Notes: a model not told the origin generated them from the sequence alone. DNA of 64,000 bases from Acanthosoma haemorrhoidale (GCA_930367205.1 OV884011.1:104337139-104401138), one strand, 5' to 3'. Shown: positions 13,801 through 28,800, counted from the first letter of the stretch. Translations and numbers: made by a program.

Positions 13801-16800
13801 GATAATCTGAGTTTGCTAAAAGTTTACTTGCATATTTACAAAGAGTAATAGGAAATTTATAAAAAGCTCATAATGAATAGTAGTTTATTTTATAACGGTC
13901 TATTTAATGCGATCTCATGATTCTTTATGGGTGGCCCTACTACATAATTTTCAAATCATCATAATCAAATATTACATTTTATGCTGTAGAAATTTATGTA
14001 TAATTTAAATAATTGTTACATAATAGAAACAATGATGTATAATGTTATGGTACATTCTTCATTGTTGGGGAAAGGGTGGTGTCTTAAATTTTTCATGCTC
14101 TCATGCTGGCTTCCACTCTCTGGTCTAATATCTGTTGTCTTTCTCAAGCTTCTAGCCTGAACTTAGTGAACGACCAACTCTCTCCAAGCCTAACACATGA
14201 CAGACCATACTGAACTGACTTATTCCTAACACGAGCTGGTATTTATTGGCCACCACACTACCAGGCACTATAAACTGGCAAAGATATACAATAATAGTAA
14301 TTTATACTTGCTTATGAGCACTTAAATTCTTAATTAATCCTTTAGAGGGAGAACCATCTTATTTTATTTACAACCTTTTTGCTCTTTGTATTATTAAAAG
14401 TTAAAAATTGTAAAACTTCCTCCCCTCACTAATTTCTTTGATAAAATTATTATAAAGTACTAACAAATTACTTTTTTTGCAGTCGAGATGCATCTCCTAG
14501 CCCAAGGCCAACGGGCACTCAGTCTGAATCCAGTTCATCTGGACGACTTCATGCATCTAGGTCACATCTCGCTCTCGGCTTGGAAGGAAGAGGAGTGTCC
14601 AACGGAGACTTGAGGAGTTCTACTTCTCAGTACCAGTATCAACCACCACCAACTTCTCATTCTCATACCGTCAGTTACCATCTTTATGATTTTATTCAAT
14701 TGTTTTGTATAGTCAGTTAATATAGAAAATCAATAGATGACTAAGTTAAATTTGTATCATACAAAAAAGTTTTTGGAAATGTCAGGTTATTTCATAGTAG
14801 GAGTGATCCAAACTAAAAACTACTTTTATATTTATTGTAGGTCGATCGTGGTAGTTGGCTCTACCAGCCCCCTCCCCCACCTGTTGTAACTGAGCAGCCT
14901 AAAGCTCACCACTATCAGTCAGCCTACGAAAAAGCATATCCTAAGACGCTCGAATCTCTAGCCGAAAAGGTGAAGCAAACTTATGTAAATGTTCAAAGCT
15001 GATATATTATTAAATATAAATAAATTAATTATGTTAACAAAATTATTAAATTAATCATCAACTTGAAAAATAATCATATGTATGCAAATTAAAAGCTAAA
15101 AAAAGAAATTCATTCAAGGGAACGCTTCAAATGATTAAGAATTTCATTGCTGATGTTTAATTTAGTTTAAACAAGAGTGCTTATACCTCTGAAAATCCCC
15201 AGGCCTGGCAATCAACCAGACTATTGACTGTGCATTATAATTGTAAATCTAATGTATATTACAATCTAGTTCTTAAACAACATTTTTATAATTTTTGGTT
15301 TTTGGTATGTTTTACATACATGAGTTTTAAATAATTTACTCAATTAGCTAAGTCAGTGGGCATTCCTATGAATGAATAAATTGGTTGAAAGTGAAAGTTT
15401 GGAGTAATTGGTTCATATTATGTTTTAAGTTACAGGATGGTGATTATTTTTCATGTTATTGGGAAATGAAGTGAAACTTCCAGGCAAAATTTCATATTTT
15501 TAGGTCGGTTAAGGGCTTTACAAAACTGTGAATGTGTTATTATACCATGTAATTGAATTTATATCATTGGATTTTTGCAATTATAGTGGACCTGAACCTC
15601 TAACAAACAGTAAACATTTTTATTTCTGTGCCTTACTCATGATGATTAGAGAACATCGTCACACAAAGTTTCATAAACTGTCAGAATTTTTCTTACACTT
15701 GGGTTGTAAAAGTTCAACTTTCATAGTCACTCTAGGGGATTTGCATCAAGTCAGGTACTGTAATGATTATGATTTGCTGACAGCAGGAATATTTCAACTA
15801 TCACATTAATAATGCCAAGTCAATAATAATTGTCCTAGTCGATCAATCGCAGCCTTATTTTAGACCTTTTTGTTTACATTATTGCCGTATTCTTATTAAA
15901 TATAACCCTGACAACAACTAAGTAACTTTTACAATGATGATTGGTAGAGATGGTATAGTATAGATTGGACGAACACCAATGTTCGTTTCTCTTCAAAAAA
16001 ATTTATTTTTAGTTGGCAACACTTTCAACATACCTGGTCTGTCATCATATGATGGACTGATTTTGGCTTGGCCCATGAGGGGTTTATGAGAATGACAGAC
16101 AAAGGCTATTGAAATTCGTTGTCAATTATTGAAAAGAACATTAGTTTTGTTTAAAACCTAAATTAACTAATTGATAACTGCGAACAGTAATGGAAATCAC
16201 CTGACTCTCGAGGCAAATAATATGTTGATTGTGCTACCTCCTGAACTAATTAATAACAGAATGATTAGATCCAACATTGGGTGGAATAATAAACACCATG
16301 TGCTAATTATTACTTTAATTGTGTTGTATATGATCTACTGGTGTTTAATTTAAATATTTTTTGATGTACGAGAAAAAATTGTTTCTCAGCTTGGATTGGA
16401 ATCCGGGACCTTCTGGTTAATGTTCTTCTACTCAACTTAATGAGGTGTACCTCACTGGTGCTCACGTTCTAACTGTGGCAGTATCTTTCTATTTAGCTTG
16501 GGATTAATTGGGATATTTTTTCAGAGTCCCAGCCATTGTACTATTTTTTCCTAAGTACTTTTGATGTATTTTTATGGACAAAAAAATAAAATAAAAAATG
16601 TATAATACTTTTTTCCTTTTAGGTACATAGTTTCTATCCTGGTGGAAGCAGTACTACCCCTCGCCGCATGTCTGCAACCACATCCTCGAGCCTCCTGTCA
16701 TACTATGCTGGTGGTGGTAGCAGTCGTCCTAAGGTCATGCCTCGCTCTGGATCTGATCAACACCTACCAAGGGTCGAGTACATGGATAACTGTAAGTTGT

Positions 16801-19800
16801 CTTGCTTCATTAATAATGAGAGCCAGTGAGATTGTAGATACAAGAATTAGTAATTATGAAAAAATAGTAGGATTAATACCACAACTCACGATTAATAATT
16901 ATTATCATTAAGATATTTAATTTGCTGTAGATGCAAGTCTCACTGGGGGCCCTCCAAGTTACCGAAGCTCTTACCGTAGCCCCAGCTCTGCCACGTATGG
17001 TACACTCAGCAGAAGACAACGCTCGGTCGACTATTCATCTGATACTGAAACATCAGCTCGGCCTTATTACTATTATCGCCAACACAGCACAGGTACTTCA
17101 TTATTTCTTCTAATAGTAATAGGTACTATTAGAGTTCTAAGAATTACTATCTATGAATGTATAGTAATATTGAGATACCAATGATCACAGTTTTAAGATG
17201 ATTATTTTTTCTAATATTCCATACTATTTTAATGTTTTTCAAGGCACTTCTGGATTGGGCACACTGACCACTAGCTTAGACAATTCCCACACTGGTGCGA
17301 TTTCATCACTCCGCTCCAACTCTCTTCCGAGGGACGCGAGACAGCCAAGGGCCCATATTCCTACTCTTCCTACTCATCGGTAAGTAGAAACTTTTATTAA
17401 TTGGAATCAAGGTTGAGAAGAATTAGCTTGGCCCCACCTAACTCTTCAGCTTCACCTACAACTATAAGGGCAACCTCTCGGTCAGACCTACTTCTTTTAT
17501 GAGTTGTGTTTTTTAGGGTTTTATTGTTTTTTTTTCTAAATCAGAAACCATTATGTTTTCACCTGTCTGCCCTGAATGTGAGACCCCTGGTTGACCTATA
17601 GACATGAAATTTAATATTGAGATTCCATTTTATTACCATTTGATGAAATATTTTCAAGTCCATAAAAGATGATAAAGGGTTATTAATTAATTGTTTAGCA
17701 ATATTAAAAAATAATATTTTCTTATTATATTGGGTAGGGTATCAAATTTAAGATCTTGGTGTCCTGATTAATAATGTGTTATTTTTAAATTGCAATTAGG
17801 CGAAGTCACTCATTATCTAACAGTCATTAAAATCATGTTCGCAGCTTTAACTCGTCTAGTGATTTTTTCAATTGCTTGATATTTTACATGGTATTTTCAT
17901 TTGTCTCCTTGATGATGCTAAAAATTAAAGTAACCCTGTGATAAATTTTATGTTTCATTAATCAGTTAATTACTGCATTTTGAAAAAATGTTTTTCCTAG
18001 CTTATTGTATATGAAATAAATTTAAATATCTTGATGTGCTAATTAAGAATATATATAATATGTTTAGGGTTTAATAGACTATTGTTACAAGAAAACATAA
18101 AATCAGATTAATGGTAATTTAGAAAAAAAAAAAATTTATATAAAATAGCTGTTGTAATAAATTCCCATGTATACTAGCAATCAATGGGGTGAATTAGAGA
18201 AAACTGGTTTTGATTTTGTATGTTATTAAAAATTATACAATAAAAGTTTAAAATCAATTAAGAGGGAGTATCATCAAAGCCCTTAATTGTGTGTTTTGGC
18301 ACATATTAAACTTATATCACATATTAATTGTAATATTATTTTAAGTAAGTGATGTATAGGAAATATTCTTTCTTTCTTTCTCAGGGGCTCTACTTTGAGG
18401 TTAGACCGAGAAAGCACCCTTCTTGGCTCGGGAGTTTCTGGCCTAGAGCAGGAGGATGATGGAGCACTATCAGCACCAGAAATGTCTCTTACCAGGAAGC
18501 ACAGAGGTAATTATGTTGGAATCTTTCAATGTACATGATCAATTGCATTTAGTTAAAAGTTAGCTGTATGTGTTTACATCATATACATTTATCATCTGGG
18601 AACCCGGCAGCCAAGTCAACGTGAATTAGATTAAGAAAAAATCAGTGGTGGAGTCAATGGTTCATAATCTAATTGTTAGTTATGGTGTTTACAGATATTC
18701 TTGATTACTAGTTCTGTAAGGAACTCTTGACTTGATCATTTTTATGGTTTGGCAATGTTTTGTTTAGCTTGTCTATTAGAAGCTTATTGTTCAATAAACT
18801 ATATTTAGCAAGTATAGCAAGTATTGTTGATTCTATTTTACTTTTTGTTAATGCATGTGGGGACATCATTAGAAGGTGAGGATGACCATTGTCACAATAA
18901 CACAAATTGTAATTTGGAATGATTATCACAGGGCAAACAGAGGAATCCTATCCAATGATCATAATCAGACAAAAGAATATCACTCAATGTTTTATATGAA
19001 GGTTTGTGTTTATTAGAGAGGATTATAAGTAACAGAAATTTCTTCGCAAAGAAAACAATTAGTCAAATTATTATTAAATTGGGTGCATTCGAACATTGTA
19101 GAGAGTTTGTAGATGAAATTTAAAAAAAATAAATAGATTAAATTATGGGAAGGATAATATTACAGAAAGGTGCATAAATAAGATGATGAATTATTAAACT
19201 GAAGAGAAGGAAAGTACGGGTAAAATATTTAATGATTGGGAGTAATGGAGCAGCAAATATTCATGGGAATGGAGCTCCACAGGTTTGCATCATTGACAAA
19301 AAAGAACCATTAAAGAAAGCAGATTTTTGGGAAGGGAAATATAGGCCGGATGAACAGAATCTGGTATTATAAGATTTGATAACTAATGTGAATTTCAGAA
19401 GGTTGTAAAGGTATGGGAGTTTTTAGTCATGATGGTGCAATAGAGAAGAGATCCAAAGAAGTATTGGTTATTTTTTTCTTGATTTTATGATGGAGAAAAT
19501 AACTTTGGCAGAAGATATATTAGAGAAAAAGAAGTTGTTTGGATTGGTGATAATGGCTGGGAAGCTGATATGATGAGTAGACAAAATCTGGTATTACTAA
19601 ATAGGCAAAACTTCTTTCCTCAGTTTTTATTAGGAAATTTGTTTTTTTTAAAGAGAATTATTGATTCAGATTGACTTATGTCTTTACCAAATGTGTATGT
19701 TGCAGATGAATACCGGACATGGCTTTCCAGGGCTCCGTCATCATCGGCCATTTATTCTTCGGCGAGAGGTGCTCCTCTGTTAGGGCAGAAAGCTCAAAGG

Positions 19801-22800
19801 TTTACATTTTCAGCTGAGAATTTACCTCAAAGAGCTAGACAGGTAAGTGTTTTTTTTCCGTATTTTATAAAAACCCACCATGCCCAATCTCAAGTCTTTC
19901 ATGAATCGTCTTTTTCTTTTACAATCTCAATCTCAATGGAAATCTCCTTCCTTCATCATTTCCACAATCATGAAATTAAGAGAAAAATAAGTAGGTCCCT
20001 ATGCCCATCCCCGTTAAATTCTTAAAGTAAAATTTGCTAGTTTGAAGGATTTATATATCTAGAAAAATTTTCGCCAATCTTCACAATATCCTTATGCATA
20101 AATATCTTTATTATGTTCTCATATCATATTTTGACGTTTTCTGACATAATCAGTTCATTATCAAGCAATTCCTATACAATCAGAAGAAAAATCTTAGTAT
20201 AATCAAAATAAATAAAATTGATTCTCATATTAAAACAGTAATGGTTGATTCTCACATGTTGTGTGGTTCCACATTAAAATAACAATAGTAAATATTAAAT
20301 AAATAGATCAATATAATAATGTTTTCCTCTATTTATCCTGGCTTGGACAATGTCGCAGTATTTTTTATATTTTTAAAAGATTTGAAAAGATTAAAGAATT
20401 GATTCTAAGAGTTTACAAGATCTGTTATTATTTTCTTTTCCAGTATTTTCTGACGAGTCAAAAGTATGCTGTTGAATAATACTGTGGTTGGCTAAAGCAT
20501 ATAAAATTTTATGTATTGGGACTTGGGTTTTTCTCCAGAAATCACTGTCTATGACCAAATCTATACTGAAAAGACCACATTTCCATAATCACTCCTTCCC
20601 AAAAATTTGTTCCCGGGCGACATCACCACCTATTACAGATCGTATCCAACTCTTAGTCACCTCTCTTTCGCTCTCCCATTTGTCTACGATCGTGTAGTGT
20701 ATGGCGGCTTCTTTTAGGAACTTAAGGCTCTTAAGGGATTGTTTTTTAAGATTTATACAGATACTATCACATTTCATAGTGCTATGCCGATTTGGGATAG
20801 CTATATCCTTCTGCCCACTGCCAACACTTTGATGGATTTCTTCTCAATTGTACCATCATAACTAAAAGGCTTCATTTCTTTTAAATCAGCTAGCTATCTC
20901 TTTATACTAGAATCCCGCTCGTTGGACCTGTATCTCCCTTCCCATAGATCTGGCTTCTTTTTTCGTTTTTTCCTTGTCTGTGTCACAAATCTGTGGAACT
21001 CAATTCCCTCTAATATCCTTATCTTTAAAACTAGATTTTAACAGAACATTTTATCTCCCTTCAATCTAATAATTCATAATTCTTCATTAGTATTACGGTT
21101 ATTCATTATATTGTTTCATTGATATTATTCATTCCCTATTATCACAACTTTTTACTTATTTTCTCTCTGTAATAATTCCAATATATTACCTTATGTTCCT
21201 GGTTAAATTGTTATTCACCATTATTAATTTAATAAAGATACCCCTCTCTCTGGTCTACCCATTTCCTAAACATACTTTTATCAGAGAGAGATGTACATTT
21301 ATTAATATGCCAAGCCCAAATCCAGCCTTCCAGTATTACTCATTTATGCAGTTAGCCTTCCAGTATTACTCATTTATGCAGTTTGTCTAATATTTTGCTG
21401 TTGGTTTTAGTTCATGCATGTCAGACCAATATCGTCTATCCTTTTATATATAGTATCCGGACCAATATAGTATATTATTTATAGTCTAACCACAAAAGAG
21501 AAATATATTTTATAATTTTTTTCAGCTAGACATATTTATTCATCAGTGATTTTTTGTTTATTCTTAGGGAACAATGCCCTAGAACTAAACTAAACTTTTT
21601 TTTGCATTTTATTTTGAAATATATATGTTTGAAACATTGTTTTCATTGGTATTACTAATTATTTATTTAATATTTGTTTTACTCATGGGACTAATAAGTT
21701 AGGTGTATATTTTTAATGTCTACGGGACTAATAAGCTTGTGTAATAAGCAACTCAACATATTTGAAAAGCCATAGTTATTTGTAAAAGTTATGTTTGAAA
21801 TAATAAAGTGCTTTTCTCTCCTCTGTATAAAGAGTTAAGAGCAAGTTTTTGTGGACCTTTTAAAAAAAAAAAATCTGCATTCTCCTTTCTAGTCATCTTC
21901 TGTTTTGATATATCTTATTAAGTGGAAATATGTGTTTTTCAAAGTAAGAGGCATGTAAGGGTAGTAAATGGTCCACATTGTCAATCTGTGCAAAACCTAA
22001 AAGACAAAGGTTAATAAAAATGGCTGTATTAATAAAAAAAGTTTAACAAAGTATTATATTTTTCTAAATTAAACGATTTTTACTTTAACAATTATATGTT
22101 TTTTCCAGCATGTATATTGTAATGTTATTTTTAAGAAGTGATTTGAAAAGATTATTTTATAGTATGAAATAAATTATAAAAAGTTTAAATCCGAAACAAG
22201 TGAATGTAAGAGATTGAAGTATGTCTGTAATCGGAACAGCTGAAAAGAATGTTGGGAATGCAGTTGTTTATAGACTGGAGAGGGGTAGTTGTTTAAAGCA
22301 ACTGGACGAGAGCAGTTGTTGAGAGATGCTATTAAGGGAGTTTGTCTGTTTTGGAATTGTTTTGAGAAGAGAGATGTTGATGACGATTTGGGCAGTTTGC
22401 GGATGGTCAAACATATTTAACGTGAGGGTCCTCATACCTCTTAGTTCTGACCCCTATGAGAGTTAATAAATTATAAGTTTTATTACATTTTTATTTCTTT
22501 ATATTAGTTTAAACATTTACATTAGTTTAACAAAACATTAAAATATACATGATATACTGCTTCTAGTCAGAGCTGTTGTATTCAACATATCGCCCAGGCC
22601 AACTGGCTGCAATGGGACCTCTCGTTAGTTCTTCCTCAACAACTACCGGTTTAAAGTCGCTAGACAGACACTCATCTCTCGACAGGCACTCGTCACTCGA
22701 TCGTCATTCATCCCTTGATAGACATTCCACCCTCGACACATCCTCAACAATAGAAAGGCATTCCACTCTCGACAGGCATTCTACATTAGATCGTCATTCG

Positions 22801-25800
22801 GCATTAGACCGTCATTTAACCCTTGACAGGTAATTTATAGCTATTGCTGGCTGTAGGTTTGGTTTTTATAAGTAAATAAATTTTATGCCTACCAAATAGA
22901 AAGGACTGATAAGTTTGTTTTATAATAAGTCTCCAGGAAACCTATACAATAGTCTTAAAGGGAACCATTTTTGGAGGATAGAGATGGGGGATGTTTCATT
23001 TCATTATATACTTTGACTCCAATATCTACTTGGCACAATTTTTGGTGATTAAAAAACATTGTGTTGAGCCATTACACAATTCACCAAACACATTTGGCCT
23101 ATAGTGTGACTATAGATTTATTTTAAAAATAGACTATAAACTTCATGAAATATGTGTAAATCAAGAAAAATGAGTGTTACTCCAGCTTGAAGATATAATT
23201 TATTTTTATTATATTACAGTAGAGTCCCGATTACCCAGGGCGAGTGCCCTGCAGATAACTGAAAAATAACCATGTAACAATAAGATTTTAATGTTTAAAA
23301 TGAGAAGAATAAAAGGAAAAGTCAACATTTTTAAGTGCAGCGTATTAAATATATAATTAAATACTTTTACAGTATTAATAGAAGATTAACTTTTTTACAG
23401 ATCAATAATTTTCAATTTTTCTTCAATTGGCAAAACACGTTTTTCTATTTCTCATTCATGTTTATGTGACGTACCCAGAGCCAGATAAAATTGCTGGATT
23501 TTATTTATCTTATAAATAATAAAAGTAGGAAGGGTTAATTTGTTTGGGGAGAGTTAATTTCCTCAAATTAAAGTAACAAAACATTTTCTTAGGAATAGAT
23601 TGTGAAACAAGGAGTGAAGAACTCTCGAACAGCCATTTAATTGTTTTATGTAAACACCAATAATGTGTATCGTTGTAGGTGTATTATTATCTGGTGCCAT
23701 TCTATAAAGCTTTGAGATAAATAAAAACAATTGAATTAAAAATTTTAACAGATAACTCCCGGAAAAAAATATAAATTAATATTAAAAAGTGGACATAATA
23801 AATTATATTTAATATTTACTGCATTTATTATTAAAAAATATCACAATTTGAAAAGAGTTGTATGAACATATGGGTTTAAAAATTTTAACAAGCTATTAAT
23901 AAATTGACGTATTTAATTGAATATCATGCATACCTATTCATTTTTTTTAAACTTCATTAATTTGGACACAGATAATTCACAAATAACCTAATTAATGGCT
24001 ACCAGTAATTTTTATTTATTTATTTTTTCTAAAATTTGTCTTAAGTTAATGAAATTGTATACTCATATTTTAAATAAAAAAATATGTAATAAAAAAGAAA
24101 ATTTAGCTTTCCAGTCAGCAAAATAAAATTGAATTACAAGGTTTATAATAATCTGTAAAATAGTTTAACTCTATGGCCATTTCTGTAATAATCTTCATAA
24201 ATTATTTTTAAAATACCTAGTTTTAAAAAATCATCCACCAATTTTTAAAAAATGTAGGCTAAGCCATAGTCTGGTGCAACAATTATTTTGTTCTCTGTTG
24301 AATCCCTATGATCAGTTATACTTCATTTTTTTGGTTAACATGTCTGAAAGTTTATATATGTCTGAAACTAAATTGTTATACAATAAAAATAAATCCAGTA
24401 TTGTTAAAAATAAAACAATTTTTATAATGTTAAAAATAACAACTCTAATTTTTACTTTAACTCTTAGCATGGAACATTGGCATTTAATACTCTCATAGAA
24501 TAATTAAATCTAAGAGGCAGAGTAAATTTTAGGCATTTAACAATTAAGTCTGCAAGTAACTGAGGACACTTAATCGTTATGCGCTGATTAAGTTTCCTAA
24601 ATTATAGTTTAGTCCAATGGCGAGTAATTTAGTAGAATGACAATGGACTACTAAATAGACATGTTCAGACCTGTCTAGTGGAGCACCTAAATAGTATGGT
24701 TTGAACAGGTTAAGTAAAAAAAATCATTTAATAACATCATTTCATTTTGATGTTGAACTAAATTACTGGCTTAGTGTTAAACTGCCTTAAAGGCTTAATA
24801 TCCATGGTCTTTTTTGTGTATCAGCCTGCTCTTGACAATAGGGAATAAACATATTTTTACTGGTATGTGAGATGGACATTCCTTGCTAAGGGTTTAAGTC
24901 CTTATAGCATCTTGATTTAGGGTTTATTTCTTCTTTATTTTGGTTTATTTCAAGCAAGTTACTGTATTATTTTCTTCACTTTTACATTGTATTTTATTTT
25001 CTATTTTTAATTTTTGATATGTTTATGTACACTTTCTATATTATATGATTCTGTCAAACTCATTTTATGTAACAAAAATGTTTGTTCTTAAGGGACATGG
25101 TGCGAGGATAATAAAGATATTATTATTACTGTACATTTTGACAAATTTCAGTAAAGTTGGATTTTGTTGTATTTGTGTAAATAAATATTTGTAATTACTT
25201 TCAGGCACTCTAATTTAGATAGACACTGTTCACTTGATCGCCATTCCACGCTCAATAGAAGTTCTACCCTCGACCGCCACTCTACAATGGACAGGAGTTC
25301 AACCTTAGACCGTCACACTGGGCTTGATAGGAGCTCCACCATGGATCGCCATACTGGGCTCGACAGGAGTTCCACCCTGGACCGTCACTCTACAATGGAC
25401 AGAAGCTCCACCTTGGACCGGCACACCCCGCTTGACAGAAGCTCCACCTTGGACCGGCACACCCCGCTTGACAGAAGCTCCACCTTGGACCGGCACACCC
25501 CGCTTGACAGAAGCACTACCTTGGACCGCCATACTGCACTTGACAGGAGCTCTACCATAGATCGCCATACTGCACTTGACAGAAGTTCCACCTTTGACAG
25601 GGCATTGATGGATCGTCACTCAGCCTCCCTTACTTCTCAGTCAGCCACTCTCCGGAGGATGCACACCCTTCTTGAGATGGAAGCGAAGTCCCTTGGCAAG
25701 GAAGCCAAACCAAGATCACCTCCATCTCTACATATTAATCCTGCTGGTTAGTAATATTTATTATTTATTTATGTAGCTTATACAACTATAATCTTTTCTG

Positions 25801-28800
25801 ATCTACAAATCACCCAACATTTTCTATTTAACCAGTCCTCTCCATTGCCTTCTACCTGCTATTTATTGCTTGGATCCATTTCTTGTTCTTTCATACTTTT
25901 TTTTGTTCCCAACAGGCTGTATGTTTTCTTTTCTTGTCTATCTTTACTCATGACATGACCCTACCAAAGAAGTGTCTTAAGTTCTATGGTATGAACAATT
26001 GTTTCTCTTGTTCATAATTTCTGTATGTCATTTTTTCTGTAATGATCTGATGATTCTTGATGCACTAACAGCTTCTTTCCCAAATATGCATTTCCAAATC
26101 TAATAACTTTTGTGAGTTCCTCACCTATTGATGCCATAATTGTGACTCGTGCACTTCTGAAAGATTAAAAATTTGTTTCCCCTCAAGGGTTATGTGCTTG
26201 TTCAGCACCATTGAATTAAAAAATCCAATTATTTTTATCAATCCAAACTTGAAAATACTTTAAGGATCAGTTACACAGTGGTGTACATTATTTGTAAGTT
26301 TATGGAAGAATAATTGAGGATCAAGTACATTGCTCCCTCTTAATGCAGATTAGATTATACACAGTTTTTGTTTTTCATGGGATTCTTATAAGGCAGTTTC
26401 TTTTACTATATTGATATCAAATGTCGTTTGATAAAAAATTGACTTAATAATCTCTTACTTTCAGAGTTTTTGAAGTATAAGCAGACCAGTGTAAGACCTG
26501 GCCAAAGTGAAGTAAGCGGTTTGTTGTGGCTTCATTTACTGAGTGGCCGAGCTCTCCGGGCCTCGACCAATCCTTCCTCTTCAACTACTACTTTAGGTAG
26601 ATTTCAGGCAGATTTTGAAATACTTATTAATATTAAAAAAAATTCACAGCTATTTTAGTTTGATTAATATATTTTTTAAATTATTTGAAAAGTATCATAT
26701 GTCTGTTATTTTACTATTGGACACCTAATCCAATTTCCAGGTGCTGGATCCAGTAGTGTCGTTCGTGACTTATATTGTGTTCTCGAATGTGACGGGGTAC
26801 ATAAAGCAAGAACAGTCGTTCGCACAGCTGATGCAGTTTTTGACTGGGACGAAACATTTGAATTGGATTTGGTATCAAATAGAGAACTTGACTTCCTTAT
26901 TTATTCTTGGGACCCACAATACCGCCATAAGTTATGCTACAAGGTAGTGATTACATCTGACCATATATTTTATAAGTTTCATTAAATTTATCAAACCTTA
27001 GTTTGAAGATACTTTAACATTTTTTTTAGTATTTAATCTCCATTTTATTATTTTATTTTATCATTGCCAATATTTCTCTTCCCCTTTGGTAAAACTAGTC
27101 AAATTAATTTGATATAGCTATAAAATTCAATTTACATACTAAATACTGACCCTCAAATATTTTTCAGCCCAGTCTAATCCCTTATGCAATAATTCATGGA
27201 AAGAAAACTATTAACACACTCTAACTTATACCTATAATTAAACTGGGACAAATAATTAGCAAAGCTAATTGATTGAGTAGGTCTGATTGAAGAAATTTAC
27301 ATAGAGTGAACAACGTTTCATAATCAAGAATTCAAGTGTAATGCATCAAATAATTAAATGCATCATTAGGGCTAAGAAAACAATTTTAATGACTTTTATA
27401 ATTATAAAAGTCCCAACACAGGTTACTTATTCTTAATCAGGACGTCTTGATCTTTAATTTGATACCTTACACAATGTTAAAGGGAAGTCTTATTTTTTAA
27501 TTACCATGTATTGATGACACATTATTATTTTTTTATGTTGTTGCTTTATTTTTAGCTTCATTTGGTTTCAAGTCAAATTTTCATGCACAATATTATAGCT
27601 CTAAGAAAATAACAAAAGTAGGGTTCCGAATAAGTTTTTACACAATTTTGGCGATAGTATTAATGAATTATTGTAATTATAGTCCCATTGCTTTTCCAAT
27701 GTGACACATGTCATTAATCAAGACGTCCAGGTCATTAATCTGATGCCTTAATCAATATGATAAGAAAACGTTTATGTTTTAATTACAAACTAATTAATTA
27801 ATGACCCTTTATTATTTTTCATGGAGTCTCTTTTATTTTTAGTATTTTTGGCAAACCAAATTGAATAACATGCAAAATCATGCCTCTAAAAAAACACTGG
27901 TTGAGTTACAGTTTTTAACACAATGTTAATGACAGTTTTAATGACTTTTTGTAGTTACAGTTTAAAAAGACAAACAAAAATTATATATTATCAATCAGGA
28001 TCTTATGTTTCAAGGTGGTCACAGTATTTTTCGTGTCATAAGGTCATCAAATATTGTTTGGTCATACACCTTGGAAAAATATGAACAGGCAGACTCTCAG
28101 GTGAAAACAAAAGCGTCTTTGATTTTGAAAAACCTGACAAATCCTTGAAATAGGTCATAAGAAAATTATTTATAATTACTAAATTACCTAAAATGTGTTG
28201 TCAATTTGATTTTTAGGGCTCTGTACAGCTGACTGCCCTGCTTTCTGAATCTCCAGTGCATCAGCTAGCTGTAAAAATTGAACCGAAGGGGACCCTGTAT
28301 CTTCGTTTGCATCATACATCTCCACATCAAACATTCTGTCGCAAGCCTAAGCAACCGGTTATTCCGAGAGGGAAAGTTCAAGGTATGTATTTTTATAATA
28401 AGTATGGGAGGGAGGGAGGAAGAGAGAATTTCTTTATTTCATTTTATGTTACATGGACTCATTATATATATTTACCAGATACTTATATATATAGTTACAG
28501 AGTACTGAAATAAAACAAAAATATCAACTTATTTATATGTAGACAACCAGAAACAATAAAACCTAGAAGTTATCCATTATTGTTCATTATTATATAACTT
28601 TGTATTTTGTATGCCTACTCTCCCAATTGGTTTTAATACAACCTGGAAACAACATGCTGCTTGTTTCTTTTACTGCACTTGAGAATGTGAGGGTGTTGCA
28701 TTAAACATGTTCGAACGATTTTGGAAATTTATCATTTAGCATAAAAATAAAGGCATGGGAAATAATTTGCTACCTATTAAAATGAGTTTTGTGAAGAAAC

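Larger units (their letters stand above)
19843..22566 (+). other. syd-1: syd-1 intron (2.7 kb)
   Basis: GT-AG intron. It holds a possible LINE fragment (20540-21090) and a 30-bp duplication (21324-21383). A purine-rich stretch at about 22195-22400 contains repeated gcagttgtt motifs and gives a 78-codon minus-strand reading of no recognisable type. Confidence 0.85.
22657..25622 (+). repeat. syd-1: coding hexapeptide (18-nt) tandem array interrupted by an intron
   Basis: Residues 586-782 of the partial protein, made of units [HS]-[ST]-x-[LMI]-[DE]-R in exons 12 and 13. About 32 units with no six-residue register break, even across the intron at 22830-25204. Three 36-nt copies at 25401-25508 are identical. 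Confidence 0.95.

Noticed and set aside
25305..25619. Long open readings on the minus strand and in other + frames across the repeat array
   Set aside because: They are by-products of an 18-nt periodic coding repeat without stops in any frame; the phase-matched exon explains the sequence.
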